Source of the DNA: an uncultured Thermomicrobiales bacterium | GTDB taxonomy: Bacteria > Chloroflexota > Chloroflexia > Thermomicrobiales > UBA6265 | Direction: 5' to 3' | NCBI GenBank assembly: GCA_902806355.1 | Contig: CADCWI010000015.1 | Span: forward strand, 1 to 40,624 | Length of the DNA: 40,624 bases | In this document: piece by piece, positions 1-7,088 of the stretch | How the letters are laid out: the number at the start of each line of letters is the position of its first letter | How positions within the stretch are numbered: position 1 is the first letter of the stretch | Translations under genes and position numbers: made by a program | Notes under the pieces: generated by a model | Databases searched by the model: none | Seen by the model: the letters and a program-made list of their open reading frames with translations, nothing else | Told to the model about the DNA's origin: nothing

Positions 1-219
1 CGGCATGATGGTCCTGTACAAACAGTCGTCTACTGCCACTACAGTTGCATCCAGGGCAATGGCGCGCAATGGCCCGGAACATCACTCGTCCGGGCCGTTG
101 CCGTGTTCCTCGCAGCCAGTACCAGCGCTGTACGCCACGTGAGCAGCATCAGCACCGAGAGGGCTAGGAAAACCTTGACTGGAACCAGACCGGGATCGTT
201 CGCCACTGCCTTGCTGTCA
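1..219. other. left edge, no supported gene
   Basis: No convincing gene is seen here. A minus-strand frame crossing 39-323 has one hydrophobic stretch but overlaps the better-supported gene that ends at 220, so it is not called. Confidence 0.4.
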
Positions 220-783
220 TTAATCCAATAGCCCCCGATCACGAAGCTTCCAGCGACGTGATTGAACCGCCAGAAGCGTTCGGCCCAAGTCACGGGCAAG
301 CATGTGCAGCGGCTCACCGGCACGCTCGACCAGCATAGTATCCTCGTCGGCCGTCCAGCGGGTCATGTGCTGCTTCGCCGTCATCAGGCTGGCCGCCTGA
401 TGGTCAGCCTGATGGTCATGCAATCGATCGAGGAGGATGTTTCGGGCCTCGCACGGCATCTTGTTCCAACGACGCCGGTCGATCACGCTCTGGATCGCTC
501 GCCGGGCTTCGGGCCTGCACTGGGCATGGTAGTCGCGCCGGCTGTCGCGGCGTCCCCGCCGGGTGAACGGAACGCCGCAATGAAGACAGTCGGTGTACCT
601 GACCGCGCACGTCCAGCCCTGTCGCCGCACCCGCCAACGGGCGTTGCGAACGGTCGACAGACCCATGCCCAATGCGTCGGCGAGTTGGCGGTCTGTGACG
701 GACGCCTCGGCGCAGACGATGATCCAGATCTGCGCGTCGGTGAGTTGGTGTCGCGGACTGGGCGCGGAATTGGGTACTCTCAC
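220..783 (-). CDS. Zn-finger/Myb-like DNA-binding protein
   Basis: Probable DNA-binding protein of about 187 residues. An N-terminal helix-turn-helix-like segment (TDRQLADALGMGLSTVRN) is followed by a small Cys cluster (CLHCGVPF, then a later Cys after a YHAQC segment) and a C-terminal Myb/SANT-like unit with spaced tryptophans (TRWTADEDTMLVERAG and AVQSRRWKLRDRG). This mix resembles homing or mobile-element DNA-binding proteins, but I do not recognise a named family. The GTG at 783 is chosen because the longer starts (ATG 846, GTG 855) would overlap the 3' end of the upstream nuclease gene; GGAA lies 8 bases before it. It follows the nuclease on the same strand, so the two may be cotranscribed. 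Confidence 0.6.
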   Translation of the reverse strand: MRVPNSAPSPRHQLTDAQIWIIVCAEASVTDRQLADALGMGLSTVRNARWRVRRQGWTCAVRYTDCLHCGVPFTRRGRRDSRRDYHAQCRPEARRAIQSVIDRRRWNKMPCEARNILLDRLHDHQADHQAASLMTAKQHMTRWTADEDTMLVERAGEPLHMLARDLGRTLLAVQSRRWKLRDRGLLD

Positions 784-796
784 ATTCTGCGTTCCG

Positions 797-1750
797 CTAG
801 TAGCTCTCGCAGCCAAGGCCGTCGTTGTCGTTGCCGTCAAGGCCATGAGGATCACCGCCGACGATCGTCACACTGAACCCGATGTCCGCACAGTCCAGAT
901 CCGCTGCGGAGATCGGCACACACGGCGTGTAGTTGGGATCGCAGCCTGACGCGGCCGGCTCCTCCTGGGCGGGTACCTCCGGATCCGGGTTCTGCTGCAC
1001 CGGCTGCTCGGGTTGCGGATCCTGGGCCGGCTCCTGCTGCTGGGGCACGGATGTCGGTGCCTGGGCTGCCGTGACGGGCAACTCGAACGCTCCGCACAAA
1101 TCCCAGACGCCAAGGTCATGCCGCTTGGCGAAGGCTGCCGCGTCCTTCAATTCCTCGTCGTACTTGCGGTCGCCGTAATCGACATCCTCGGCCCAGCCGT
1201 TGTTGATCAGGATGTGGTTGAGCATGTAGGGCTGGTCATCGACCTCGAACCAGACGTAGGCCAGCTCCCGGTCATAGCGGTCCTTCTCGTTCTTGTCGCG
1301 CTCGAGGTAGATCGTGCCATCCTCGTCGTCATTGAAACTCAGCGCAAACTCGGCAAAGGCCGTCGCCTCCGCACCACCGCAGTGCTTTTCGGTGGTGTTC
1401 TCCGGCGTATCAGCACGGTAGATCCGGACCTTGGTGGAGTCGCCGCCGATCCGGACCTCGATCGTGTCGCCGTCGACGAAGCGGACGATTTCGGCTTCCT
1501 CGACATCGTCCGGGATCTCGGTCAGCCAGAAGGCGGGGGCAAAGCCACCACGCGGCAGTTCGGGACAGGCTTCCCCGTCGTTATCGGGATCGAGGGCATC
1601 GTATGTCCTGGGGTCGGACTCGAAGACCGCCTGCGCCCATTCCCAGGCGTCGAAATCGGCACACGAGGGATCGTCCTGGGCAGCGGCGGGAAAGGTGCCT
1701 CCGGCCATCAGGCTGACGATGAACAGCACGGCGAGCGGGAATCGTCGCAT
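797..1750 (-). CDS. exported thermonuclease with two excalibur-like domains
   Basis: Predicted secreted staphylococcal-nuclease-type nuclease of 317 residues. It starts with a signal peptide (MRRFPLAVLFIVSLMAGG, cleavage likely after AAA). An excalibur-like Ca-binding module follows (DPDNDGEAC). The SNase fold then shows the expected active-site elements: FVDGDTIEVR, VRIYRADTPE with Arg, Asp and Glu, and a later YDRELAYVW with the second Arg. A Pro/Gln/Glu-rich linker leads to a second excalibur-like module ending LDGNDNDGLGCESY. The ATG at 1750 is preferred over a longer in-frame start because it places the signal peptide at the N terminus and has AAGGATG just upstream. Known relatives degrade DNA and RNA outside the cell with Ca2+. 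Its role in a mobile element is unclear. Confidence 0.9.
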   Translation of the reverse strand: MRRFPLAVLFIVSLMAGGTFPAAAQDDPSCADFDAWEWAQAVFESDPRTYDALDPDNDGEACPELPRGGFAPAFWLTEIPDDVEEAEIVRFVDGDTIEVRIGGDSTKVRIYRADTPENTTEKHCGGAEATAFAEFALSFNDDEDGTIYLERDKNEKDRYDRELAYVWFEVDDQPYMLNHILINNGWAEDVDYGDRKYDEELKDAAAFAKRHDLGVWDLCGAFELPVTAAQAPTSVPQQQEPAQDPQPEQPVQQNPDPEVPAQEEPAASGCDPNYTPCVPISAADLDCADIGFSVTIVGGDPHGLDGNDNDGLGCESY

Positions 1751-1946
1751 GACCCATCCTTCTATATAGACGCTATTGTCCCGGCCGAGGTGAACTTTCC
1801 GCTTCAAGACATTGGGAGACGGTGCGCATAACCAGCACGGCGTTTTACTGAACGTTCTCACGAGTGCGGAATGTGCCATGAAGACGTCCCTTGGAGGCAA
1901 GAAACATGCTCGCAATGGAGCAGCTGGAGTCATGATATCCGCGTTC

Positions 1947-3242
1947 TCAGCCAGCGTCTGTGACAAAAGATCCGGACCGCCGACGTTCCCAGGCCAAGGC
2001 CGCGCTCAGTACATCCGCCAAAAGGCGCGAAGCCGTCACCGCATCCACTCGCAAGATCGTCGTGGTGCTTCCATGGACGAGTTTGTTGCGGGCGTCGCTC
2101 ACAGCGCGAAATCGCTCTTGGTAGGCATCATTCCATCCGACAATTGCGCAGAAGTGCGCGAACCTGTCCCGTACGCTCGGGCCCACATGGATCAGCCGCG
2201 CCAGCAGTCGATTGACCTTATCTGGTCCGTATTGTGATCTCAGAGGCTCGAGCAAGGCTGGAATCCGCTCATCCTGAATGACGTCTGCGATCGGTGAACG
2301 GAAGCCTTCTAGGGCACTCACCCGAGTGACCACCGCTTCGATTCCGACAACGCTGGAAAGCAGCCGGTCAGTCTCTGAGAACGACCGTAACGACTGCTCA
2401 TACCAACGCAGTGCGAGGTTTAAGCTCGTGGCAGGCTGCCCGTTTTGCAGAATGCGCGTGAGGTCGTCATCGATCTGTTCGAAGCGCTCATGCGGGATCG
2501 TGATTGGGATCCGGAACGTCTGCGACACGGACGAGGGAATTGTCGAACCTAACCCCTGCACTACGATGGAGCGTTCAGTGGCGCCAATATCGCTGTTGAA
2601 CACGCGGGCTTCATTCGCTACCACAGATCCGACCGACGCATCTCCTACATGCAGTGCGATTAGTCCAAGAGCTGAAAATGCCGGTTCATAGGAGAGATTG
2701 TCCGGTTCAGGAACGATGATCTCGATGTATCGAGCTGCCTCTGGGGGATGCGATTGGACCGATTCGTCAGCTTCTCGTGGATCGACAAAGATTGCCTTGT
2801 TCCCTTCTCCTTCGCGGTGTTGGACATCGTGATAGAACCGAAGGACCACGTCCTGAACCCGGATAACCAGGTCGTCCTTCCACTCGAGATACGGGGTAGC
2901 AACCACAATGCGTCGGAACGGGCCCATGCCAACGACGCCATCCAGTATGTGAGGTTTGTCGCCGGTCACGTCGAAGACCATCGTGTCGATGTCATCGTTG
3001 AACCATCGATCCCAGGAGATGCGGCACGGCACCGTAGGATCCGCTGGAGGACAGACCTCAAAGTCGATTTCTCGATGGGCCGCCGTGGGTGAGGTCGAGA
3101 TCGATCCGCGGGATTCGGACAATGGCTCTGAGAAGGAAAGTGTGTCCTCCAGGGTGGGCCTACTGGCAGTGGTCACGTTTCGAATGGTGTCTGGCGTCCA
3201 CCGCACGACTCCACGTCGGTATTCGTCCGGTGTCAAAAGCAT
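1947..3242 (-). CDS. HEPN (ApeA-like) domain protein
   Basis: Protein of 431 residues whose C-terminal third looks like a HEPN domain of the ApeA type. It has the helix ALRWYEQSLRSFSETDRLLS followed much later by ARNKLVHGS, which contains the R-x4-H motif of HEPN ribonucleases. The first 270 residues are beta-rich and unrecognised. HEPN proteins of this class often act as RNases in abortive-infection or toxin roles; function here is inference. The ATG at 3242 has a GAGAGG site about 9 bases upstream; a longer start at 3272 has no such support. It stands alone between a hairpin-flanked small gene and the exported nuclease. Confidence 0.75.
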   Translation of the reverse strand: MLLTPDEYRRGVVRWTPDTIRNVTTASRPTLEDTLSFSEPLSESRGSISTSPTAAHREIDFEVCPPADPTVPCRISWDRWFNDDIDTMVFDVTGDKPHILDGVVGMGPFRRIVVATPYLEWKDDLVIRVQDVVLRFYHDVQHREGEGNKAIFVDPREADESVQSHPPEAARYIEIIVPEPDNLSYEPAFSALGLIALHVGDASVGSVVANEARVFNSDIGATERSIVVQGLGSTIPSSVSQTFRIPITIPHERFEQIDDDLTRILQNGQPATSLNLALRWYEQSLRSFSETDRLLSSVVGIEAVVTRVSALEGFRSPIADVIQDERIPALLEPLRSQYGPDKVNRLLARLIHVGPSVRDRFAHFCAIVGWNDAYQERFRAVSDARNKLVHGSTTTILRVDAVTASRLLADVLSAALAWERRRSGSFVTDAG

Positions 3243-3342
3243 ATGTTGGTTCCTCTCGGGTCCAGCGGCCATGTCGTTGCGCGTCGGACTGCCCGCAGTG
3301 GCGGTTGTGACGATCAGCGATGTCGACGGAGAATCGGGCAGT

Positions 3343-3507
3343 TCATGAAATGGTGGTCGCGTTCATTCTAAGGGAGCAGCCGCGGAATGCCCGCGTCGTG
3401 TCACAGTATGGACACACGACCTCAATCCGGCCGGTGTCGAGGTAGACGGCAAACGACCGCACGGCCGGATCGAGCACCAGTCCGCCGTCGGCCGTGACCA
3501 CCACCAC
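3343..3507 (-). CDS. short paralogue of the 8001-8213 Zn-ribbon protein
   Basis: Encodes about 54 residues whose central part matches the small protein at 8001-8213 almost exactly (GGLVLDPAVRSFAVYLDTG, then VVCPYC). The N-terminal Cys half present in the longer copy is absent, leaving only the CPYC knuckle plus a downstream Cys. Start is uncertain: GTG 3507 follows a GGGGGT at a 6-base spacing. It may be a decayed duplicate or a single-knuckle variant. It lies just downstream of a strong minus-strand hairpin terminator. Confidence 0.5.
   Translation of the reverse strand: MVVVTADGGLVLDPAVRSFAVYLDTGRIEVVCPYCDTTRAFRGCSLRMNATTIS
3384..3500. repeat. copy 1 of a 117-bp duplicated segment
   Basis: Nucleotides 3384-3500 are closely similar (roughly nine bases in ten by eye) to 8030-8146 in the same orientation. 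The match covers the conserved part of two small Zn-ribbon genes and stops at their divergent N-terminal halves. Confidence 0.8.
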
Positions 3508-3527
3508 TTTCACACCCCCACAAACAC

Positions 3528-3566
3528 AAAAAGCGCGGCCACTGGTCAACACCAGCGAACCGCGCT
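3528..3566 (-). terminator. rho-independent terminator, minus strand
   Basis: Outer stem AGCGCGG (3532-3538) pairs with CCGCGCT (3560-3566); an inner stem CTGGT/ACCAG (3542-3546/3551-3555) closes on CAAC. On the minus strand it is followed by five U. It could end the receiver-protein transcript starting near 4404. Confidence 0.75.
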
Positions 3567-3574
3567 ATCGCGCC

Positions 3575-3602
3575 TTGTCTTCTGTTAAGCCGAGTGTATC
3601 AT
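3575..3602 (+). promoter_or_regulatory. predicted sigma-70-type promoter
   Basis: TTGTCT (3575-3580) and TATCAT (3597-3602) are separated by 16 bases and lie about 30 bases upstream of the ATG at 3633. Confidence 0.5.
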
Positions 3603-3632
3603 GCCGGGGTCGTAGGACAGCGACGGGAGAGC

Positions 3633-3866
3633 ATGATGGGGTCAAAAAATGACACACTCGACTATCTGAATGACCAGCTGAGGACGGAGTTCCTGGACAG
3701 GTATGCGGCGGGCTGGCGCGTGACGACGTACACCTGTTGTGAGGATGTCAACGAGCCGCATCAGATTCAGGTGAGCAAAGGCGGAGGTGGTGCAGGTATC
3801 GTGAACTGGACTGCCGCTGGTCGTTCCCCGGAACTGGCGTTGGAAGTCGCGATGGTCATGGCATGA
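3633..3866 (+). CDS. small hypothetical protein
   Basis: Encodes 77 residues of unknown function: a helical N-terminal part (LDYLNDQLRTEFLDRYAAG), a CC pair in TYTCCED and a Gly-rich segment (SKGGGGAGIV). I recognise no family. Two adjacent ATGs (3633 and 3636) follow a GGGAGA site, and a plausible promoter lies upstream at 3575-3602, which supports real expression. The GTG/ATG further upstream is less likely because it precedes the ribosome site. Its stop is followed by the converging receiver-domain gene. Confidence 0.5.
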   Translation: MMGSKNDTLDYLNDQLRTEFLDRYAAGWRVTTYTCCEDVNEPHQIQVSKGGGGAGIVNWTAAGRSPELALEVAMVMA

Positions 3867-3915
3867 GACTGAGCCACGGCTGTAATCTCTTCATCCGGAA
3901 TCGAGTTCGCCGTCG

Positions 3916-4404
3916 TCAATCCCGGTCAGGCTCGTGGTCCGTGCTCCCGTTCGGAGAGGTGGTTCCGCTCGTCCCGGACCTCGGTGGTGCCGCGGTGCCC
4001 AGGGCGGCGGTGATGGCGGTCAGCACGTCCTGGAGCGTGAACGGCTTGTAAACGACCTGGACCCCTATTGAGTCGAGCAGCCACGGCCGCGCCTCGATGT
4101 CAACAACCGCTCCGGTGCAGAGCACCACCGGGATCGACCGCGTCGCCGGTTCCGCTTTCAGCATCTGAAACAGCACCCACCCGGTATCCTCGTTCCCGGT
4201 CGGCAGGTCGAGAACGATCACATCCGCGGCGGCAGCCACGATCGCTGGGAAGTCTCGCGTGTTGACACCCCGTCCCGAGAACCGGTAGCCCTCCTCCTGG
4301 AGGAGCTTGGTAAGCAACTCCAACAGGACCGGGGAATCGTTCAGGGCAACGATGTGCGCGGGCGATGACGATCGACGGGTCACAGCGGGGCTCCCCTCAT
4401 CCAC
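3916..4404 (-). CDS. stand-alone response-regulator receiver domain
   Basis: Single receiver (REC) domain protein of 162 residues with no output domain. The phosphoacceptor Asp is in DVIVLDLPTGN, the conserved Thr in VVLCTGAV and the conserved Lys in VVYKPF. The N-terminal acidic pocket reads LNDSP, so the first acidic position is Asn. The last 25 residues are a Gly/Ser/Thr-rich tail. Such single-domain regulators act in phosphorelays or on partners by protein contact. No histidine kinase is in the window. Start ATG 4404 gives a 17-residue lead before the domain. Confidence 0.85.
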   Translation of the reverse strand: MDEGSPAVTRRSSSPAHIVALNDSPVLLELLTKLLQEEGYRFSGRGVNTRDFPAIVAAAADVIVLDLPTGNEDTGWVLFQMLKAEPATRSIPVVLCTGAVVDIEARPWLLDSIGVQVVYKPFTLQDVLTAITAALGTAAPPRSGTSGTTSPNGSTDHEPDRD

Positions 4405-4528
4405 TCGCGCCTGCTATGCAGAGTCGGTGCCACTCCTTCGTCGCACTGATTGCACGGGGCCGTCCCTGCCTGTATCGTCGAGCGACGGGGTGTGCAATTC
4501 GGTTCCGGTGTCGTCAAGGGCTTCCTTC

Positions 4529-4810
4529 ATGGCGTTCGATCTTCATCTCCATCTCGCCAAACGCCTCGCGGAGCAGGGATTCACGGGAGCGATCACGTTT
4601 CACGTCTCTCGTCCCTTCGCCCGCCGCATACTCATTGAGCTGCCGGACATCAGCAGCGAGATCCGGGGCCCGGACGACATCGAAAAGGTGGAACCAGTCG
4701 GCTGGGGTGACGTCAGCGTGCGCTTTCGCCTGGACGAGCGCCTGCGACACGACGGTTACAGGATCGAAGAGGATCGTGAGCCCCCTGCAGCGCCCCCTTC
4801 TCTCCTGTAG
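4529..4810 (+). CDS. small hypothetical protein
   Basis: Encodes 93 residues (AFDLHLHLAKRLAEQGF... GDVSVRFRLDERL) with a mixed alpha/beta pattern and charged C terminus; no family recognised. The start at 4529 has AAGGGC 9 bases upstream. The minus strand has a competing 109-residue frame over the same bases, so the strand call is moderate; the plus-strand translation has the more protein-like alternation and its own ribosome site. Confidence 0.4.
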   Translation: MAFDLHLHLAKRLAEQGFTGAITFHVSRPFARRILIELPDISSEIRGPDDIEKVEPVGWGDVSVRFRLDERLRHDGYRIEEDREPPAAPPSLL

Positions 4811-4818
4811 ACGGACAC

Positions 4819-4849
4819 AAAAAACGGTTACGCGCGAGAGCACGTAACC
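4819..4849 (-). terminator. hairpin with U-tract, minus strand
   Basis: GGTTACG (4826-4832) pairs with CGTAACC (4843-4849); on the minus strand six U follow at 4824-4819. As a plus-strand hairpin it sits just past the 4529-4810 gene and may work both ways. Confidence 0.6.
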
Positions 4850-5033
4850 ACCTGAGACCCCTAACCCTGTTGGTAGCAGGGAGGGCGTTCGTATTCTACT
4901 GCCGGAACGCGCTTGTCGGAACGTGGGTGGCGCTGGCCACCTCAGTCTCGGATACGGGCGCTGATGGTGACCATTTCGTATCAGGTGAGGGCACTTCTAT
5001 TCTATCCGCCATGCCTGACGATCGGAGACGACC

Positions 5034-5297
5034 ATGACGGACAAATCCAGCGTTGGAGGAATGATCGGCGCGAGCATCGTCAATCAGCTTTGGTTGAATG
5101 CGAGCATGATGGCATTGCTTGATGAGTCTGGGTTGCCGGAAGACCAGATGCGGGCGCTTCACCAGGGGCTGCAGAGTACAGCCATGAAGCTCGTCGAGGC
5201 GTTGGAATCGAGCGATCCAGGAGCACGTGAACGGATCGCGGCGATGGTTCCAGAACTATTTCGCTCGAACTCGGACGATAACGGTCTTGACGCCTAG
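5034..5297 (+). CDS. small hypothetical helical protein
   Basis: Encodes 87 residues, mostly predicted helix (NQLWLNASMMALLDESG, then ALHQGLQSTAMKLVEAL and ARERIAAMVPELF) with an acidic tail. I recognise no family; the look is that of a small helical bundle or oligomerising protein. ATG 5034 has GGAG 8-9 bases upstream (CGGAGACGACC). A perfect 17-bp hairpin about 140 bases downstream probably ends its transcript. Confidence 0.6.
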   Translation: MTDKSSVGGMIGASIVNQLWLNASMMALLDESGLPEDQMRALHQGLQSTAMKLVEALESSDPGARERIAAMVPELFRSNSDDNGLDA

Positions 5298-5756
5298 TGT
5301 TGCCGTTCGGCAAGCCCTTCATCCGGCAGAGTCACGTCGGACGAGGAACGACAACTGTACATCTGACAGCACTCGGGGATGATCGAGATGGATTCGCCCG
5401 ATCCCACACAGGCCAAATCAGATCCCGCGAGGGACACGGAAAAGCCCACTGGCCTTGCGGCCAGTGGGCTTTTCCGTCGTCATCCAGAAGTGAACGAGCT
5501 TGGTCTGTCCGCTTCTGCCTCATCGGAACCGACGTGGATCACGCCTCCTCGCAGCCCATCGAATCCTCCGCTTCGACGCGTCCTTGAGAAGGAAACGCTT
5601 CCAATACCACCGCGAACGACCATCCAGCCAATAGCCTCCGCTGGTAGAGACGAAAGACCACGGGGTGAACGCGTGGCCCTACATCAGGAGACCCGTGTCC
5701 CGATAGCAGGTAGGTGACGTCCTAACTGTACGTACACTTTATCCCGGAGGAGCCGA
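5298..5756. other. intergenic stretch, no supported gene
   Basis: Apart from the hairpin at 5438-5475 nothing is supported. A plus-strand frame at 5379-5717 reads through the hairpin and is Pro/Arg-rich with no ribosome site, so it is judged spurious. Confidence 0.5.
5438..5475. terminator. perfect 17-bp hairpin, probable bidirectional terminator
   Basis: Bases 5438-5454 pair perfectly with 5459-5475 around a TTGC loop; the stem starts GGAAAAGCC, so each strand ends in a short U run within the stem. Confidence 0.75.
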
Positions 5757-5885
5757 ATGTCAAGGCCCTGTGATGGAGAATCGGCGAGCGGTGCAGCGGC
5801 ACTGCTCGCCATGACACCAAAGTCGCGGGCGTCGTGGTGCTTGATCTTTATGAAGGAGGATCCGAACTACGCCGGGACCGGATGA
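5757..5885 (+). CDS. very small ORF with a strong ribosome site
   Basis: A 42-codon frame beginning ATG TCA with GGAGGAG 4-5 bases before it. It encodes MSRPCDGESASGAAALL and ends KEDPNYAGTG. No family is recognised. The unusually strong Shine-Dalgarno is the only support. Confidence 0.35.
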   Translation: MSRPCDGESASGAAALLAMTPKSRASWCLIFMKEDPNYAGTG

Positions 5886-5908
5886 TGGACGGATCGGCGT
5901 GAGTGCGA

Positions 5909-6493
5909 TTACTCGATGAGCAGCTCGTCCAGGATCCTCGTCAGCAAGGCGATGATCTCCTGAACCAGTTGCTCCAAGGCCTTATCGTCCGGGTCCTCCG
6001 TGCCCCCATCGGGCGGATCCACGGGCTCGACCGCCTGGACCGTGGCTGACCACGGGCAGAACCGGCCGACCGTCTCCACCCAGTAGGTGACGTCTGCGTC
6101 GACCATGGAGGCCGTCCCGTCGCAGACCTCGATCGTCATGTCCGCGAGGGCGGTGTCCTGCATGTGCCAGTCGTGCGGGGCGTTGACCCCACCGTCCCCG
6201 TAAGCTAAGGCGCCGTTCGGAATCCCGGCGTAGCCGTCACCGGCCAGGGCGGTCTCGACTGCGGCGATGTCCGCAGGCTGCACCAGCACCGTGCGGAACG
6301 TACTGCCATCGGCAGAGGCGAAGGTGACAATGACCGGCTGTGAGGTGGCACCCGGGTCGACCTGGGCGATGGCAATCGGCGGAGCGACGAGCACCAGCAT
6401 GGCGAACAGGACGGTGACGAAGACCAGTGGACGCGACCGACGACCGTGGCTGACCGACCCGCGATGGCCCGCCTTAGCGAAGAGATAGTGCAT
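5909..6493 (-). CDS. exported BP74-N-like domain protein
   Basis: Protein of 194 residues with a basic N terminus followed by a hydrophobic export segment (LVFVTVLFAMLVLVAPP, cleavage near AIAQ). The mature part resembles the BP74 N-terminal domain first described from a calmodulin-binding protein: a WHMQD segment, ADMTIEVCDGTASMV and RFCPWSATV are its typical spaced signatures, with two Cys likely forming a disulfide. An acidic Pro/Asp/Gly linker and a short amphipathic C-terminal helix (LVQEIIALLTRILDELL) follow, perhaps for oligomerising or membrane contact. ATG 6493 has GGAGGAG about 10 bases upstream. The function of bacterial BP74-type proteins is not established. Confidence 0.75.
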   Translation of the reverse strand: MHYLFAKAGHRGSVSHGRRSRPLVFVTVLFAMLVLVAPPIAIAQVDPGATSQPVIVTFASADGSTFRTVLVQPADIAAVETALAGDGYAGIPNGALAYGDGGVNAPHDWHMQDTALADMTIEVCDGTASMVDADVTYWVETVGRFCPWSATVQAVEPVDPPDGGTEDPDDKALEQLVQEIIALLTRILDELLIE

Positions 6494-6589
6494 GATCTGG
6501 ACGCTCCTCCCTGAACCCCGGTTGTCCGCGGACGGACAGGCGTCGGCCTCGGCGCCACCCTTAGTTTGCATCCGCACGGCAGTTGGTGT

Positions 6590-6664
6590 CTACGGGTGTA
6601 TGATCCGCTTTGCGCTACACCCGCACCTCAGTTCCACCCCGGTCTTGATTACCACCACCTGCAC
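6590..6664 (-). CDS. possible 24-residue leader ORF
   Basis: GTG at 6664 follows GAGGGGGT and encodes a 24-residue peptide, VQVVVIKTGVELRCGC then SAKRIIHP. Its G-rich ribosome site and its V-x-VVV start, placed after a GC-rich hairpin, resemble the layout at 3507. It precedes the BP74-like gene. Weak call. Confidence 0.2.
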   Translation of the reverse strand: MQVVVIKTGVELRCGCSAKRIIHP

Positions 6665-6682
6665 CCCCTCACACACCCGAAT

Positions 6683-6712
6683 CCGCCCGCCGTGAAGCAT
6701 CACAGCGGGCGG
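6683..6712. terminator. GC-rich hairpin between operons
   Basis: CCGCCCGC (6683-6690) pairs with GCGGGCGG (6705-6712), with an added GTG/CAC inner stem. It lies just after the stop of the minus-strand block ending at 6735. A short U-rich run is present only on the plus-strand side. Confidence 0.6.
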
Positions 6713-6734
6713 GCTCATATTTTCCGTTGTGCCG

Positions 6735-7088
6735 CTAAAACAGGGCGTCGTCCTCGCTGTCGATTGCGTCCGCCAAAAGCCGAAGGTCGATCCCGGTGGC
6801 GACCGGATCCCGTCCGAATCCCTCCGTTTCGTCGTCCCGGTACAGGTCGAGGATGTCGTCGACGGTCGGATACTTCGGCACCATCGCCTGACCCTTTTTC
6901 AGCTTCGGCGAATCGTCCCTGCCGACGACCCGCTCACCGGACCGGTCCTCGAACCACTCCCACCAGTCAACGACCGCGAAATCGAAATCGAGACGGGCCC
7001 CGTCCGAGAACCCCGCCTCAGGGAGCTTCAACAAGGCTGATGGTCGCTGGGGCCACTGGCTCAGCCGGGCGATGCGCCACATCGACAA
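6735..7088 (-). CDS. small hypothetical acidic protein
   Basis: Last gene of the minus-strand block. The supported part reads DFDFAVVDWWEWFEDRSGERV, then a basic KLKKGQ patch and an acidic tail (DDILDLYRDDETEGFG). No family recognised. The start is uncertain: ATG 7082 (or TTG 7088) overlaps the upstream gene by about 70 bases, whereas TTG 7034 or 7031 overlaps by only about 15 and keeps the coherent region. Its acidic, aromatic-rich character could fit a protein that binds a basic partner, but this is speculation. Confidence 0.55.
   Translation of the reverse strand: MSMWRIARLSQWPQRPSALLKLPEAGFSDGARLDFDFAVVDWWEWFEDRSGERVVGRDDSPKLKKGQAMVPKYPTVDDILDLYRDDETEGFGRDPVATGIDLRLLADAIDSEDDALF

Noticed and set aside
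39..323. 94-residue minus-strand frame with one possible membrane helix
   Set aside because: Overlaps the DNA-binding gene ending at 220 and lacks a clear start signal.
4514..4843. 109-residue minus-strand frame
   Set aside because: Competes with the plus-strand frame at 4529-4810, which has its own ribosome site; minus frame extends across a terminator.
5379..5717. 112-residue plus-strand frame
   Set aside because: Runs through a perfect terminator hairpin, with no ribosome site and low-complexity content.
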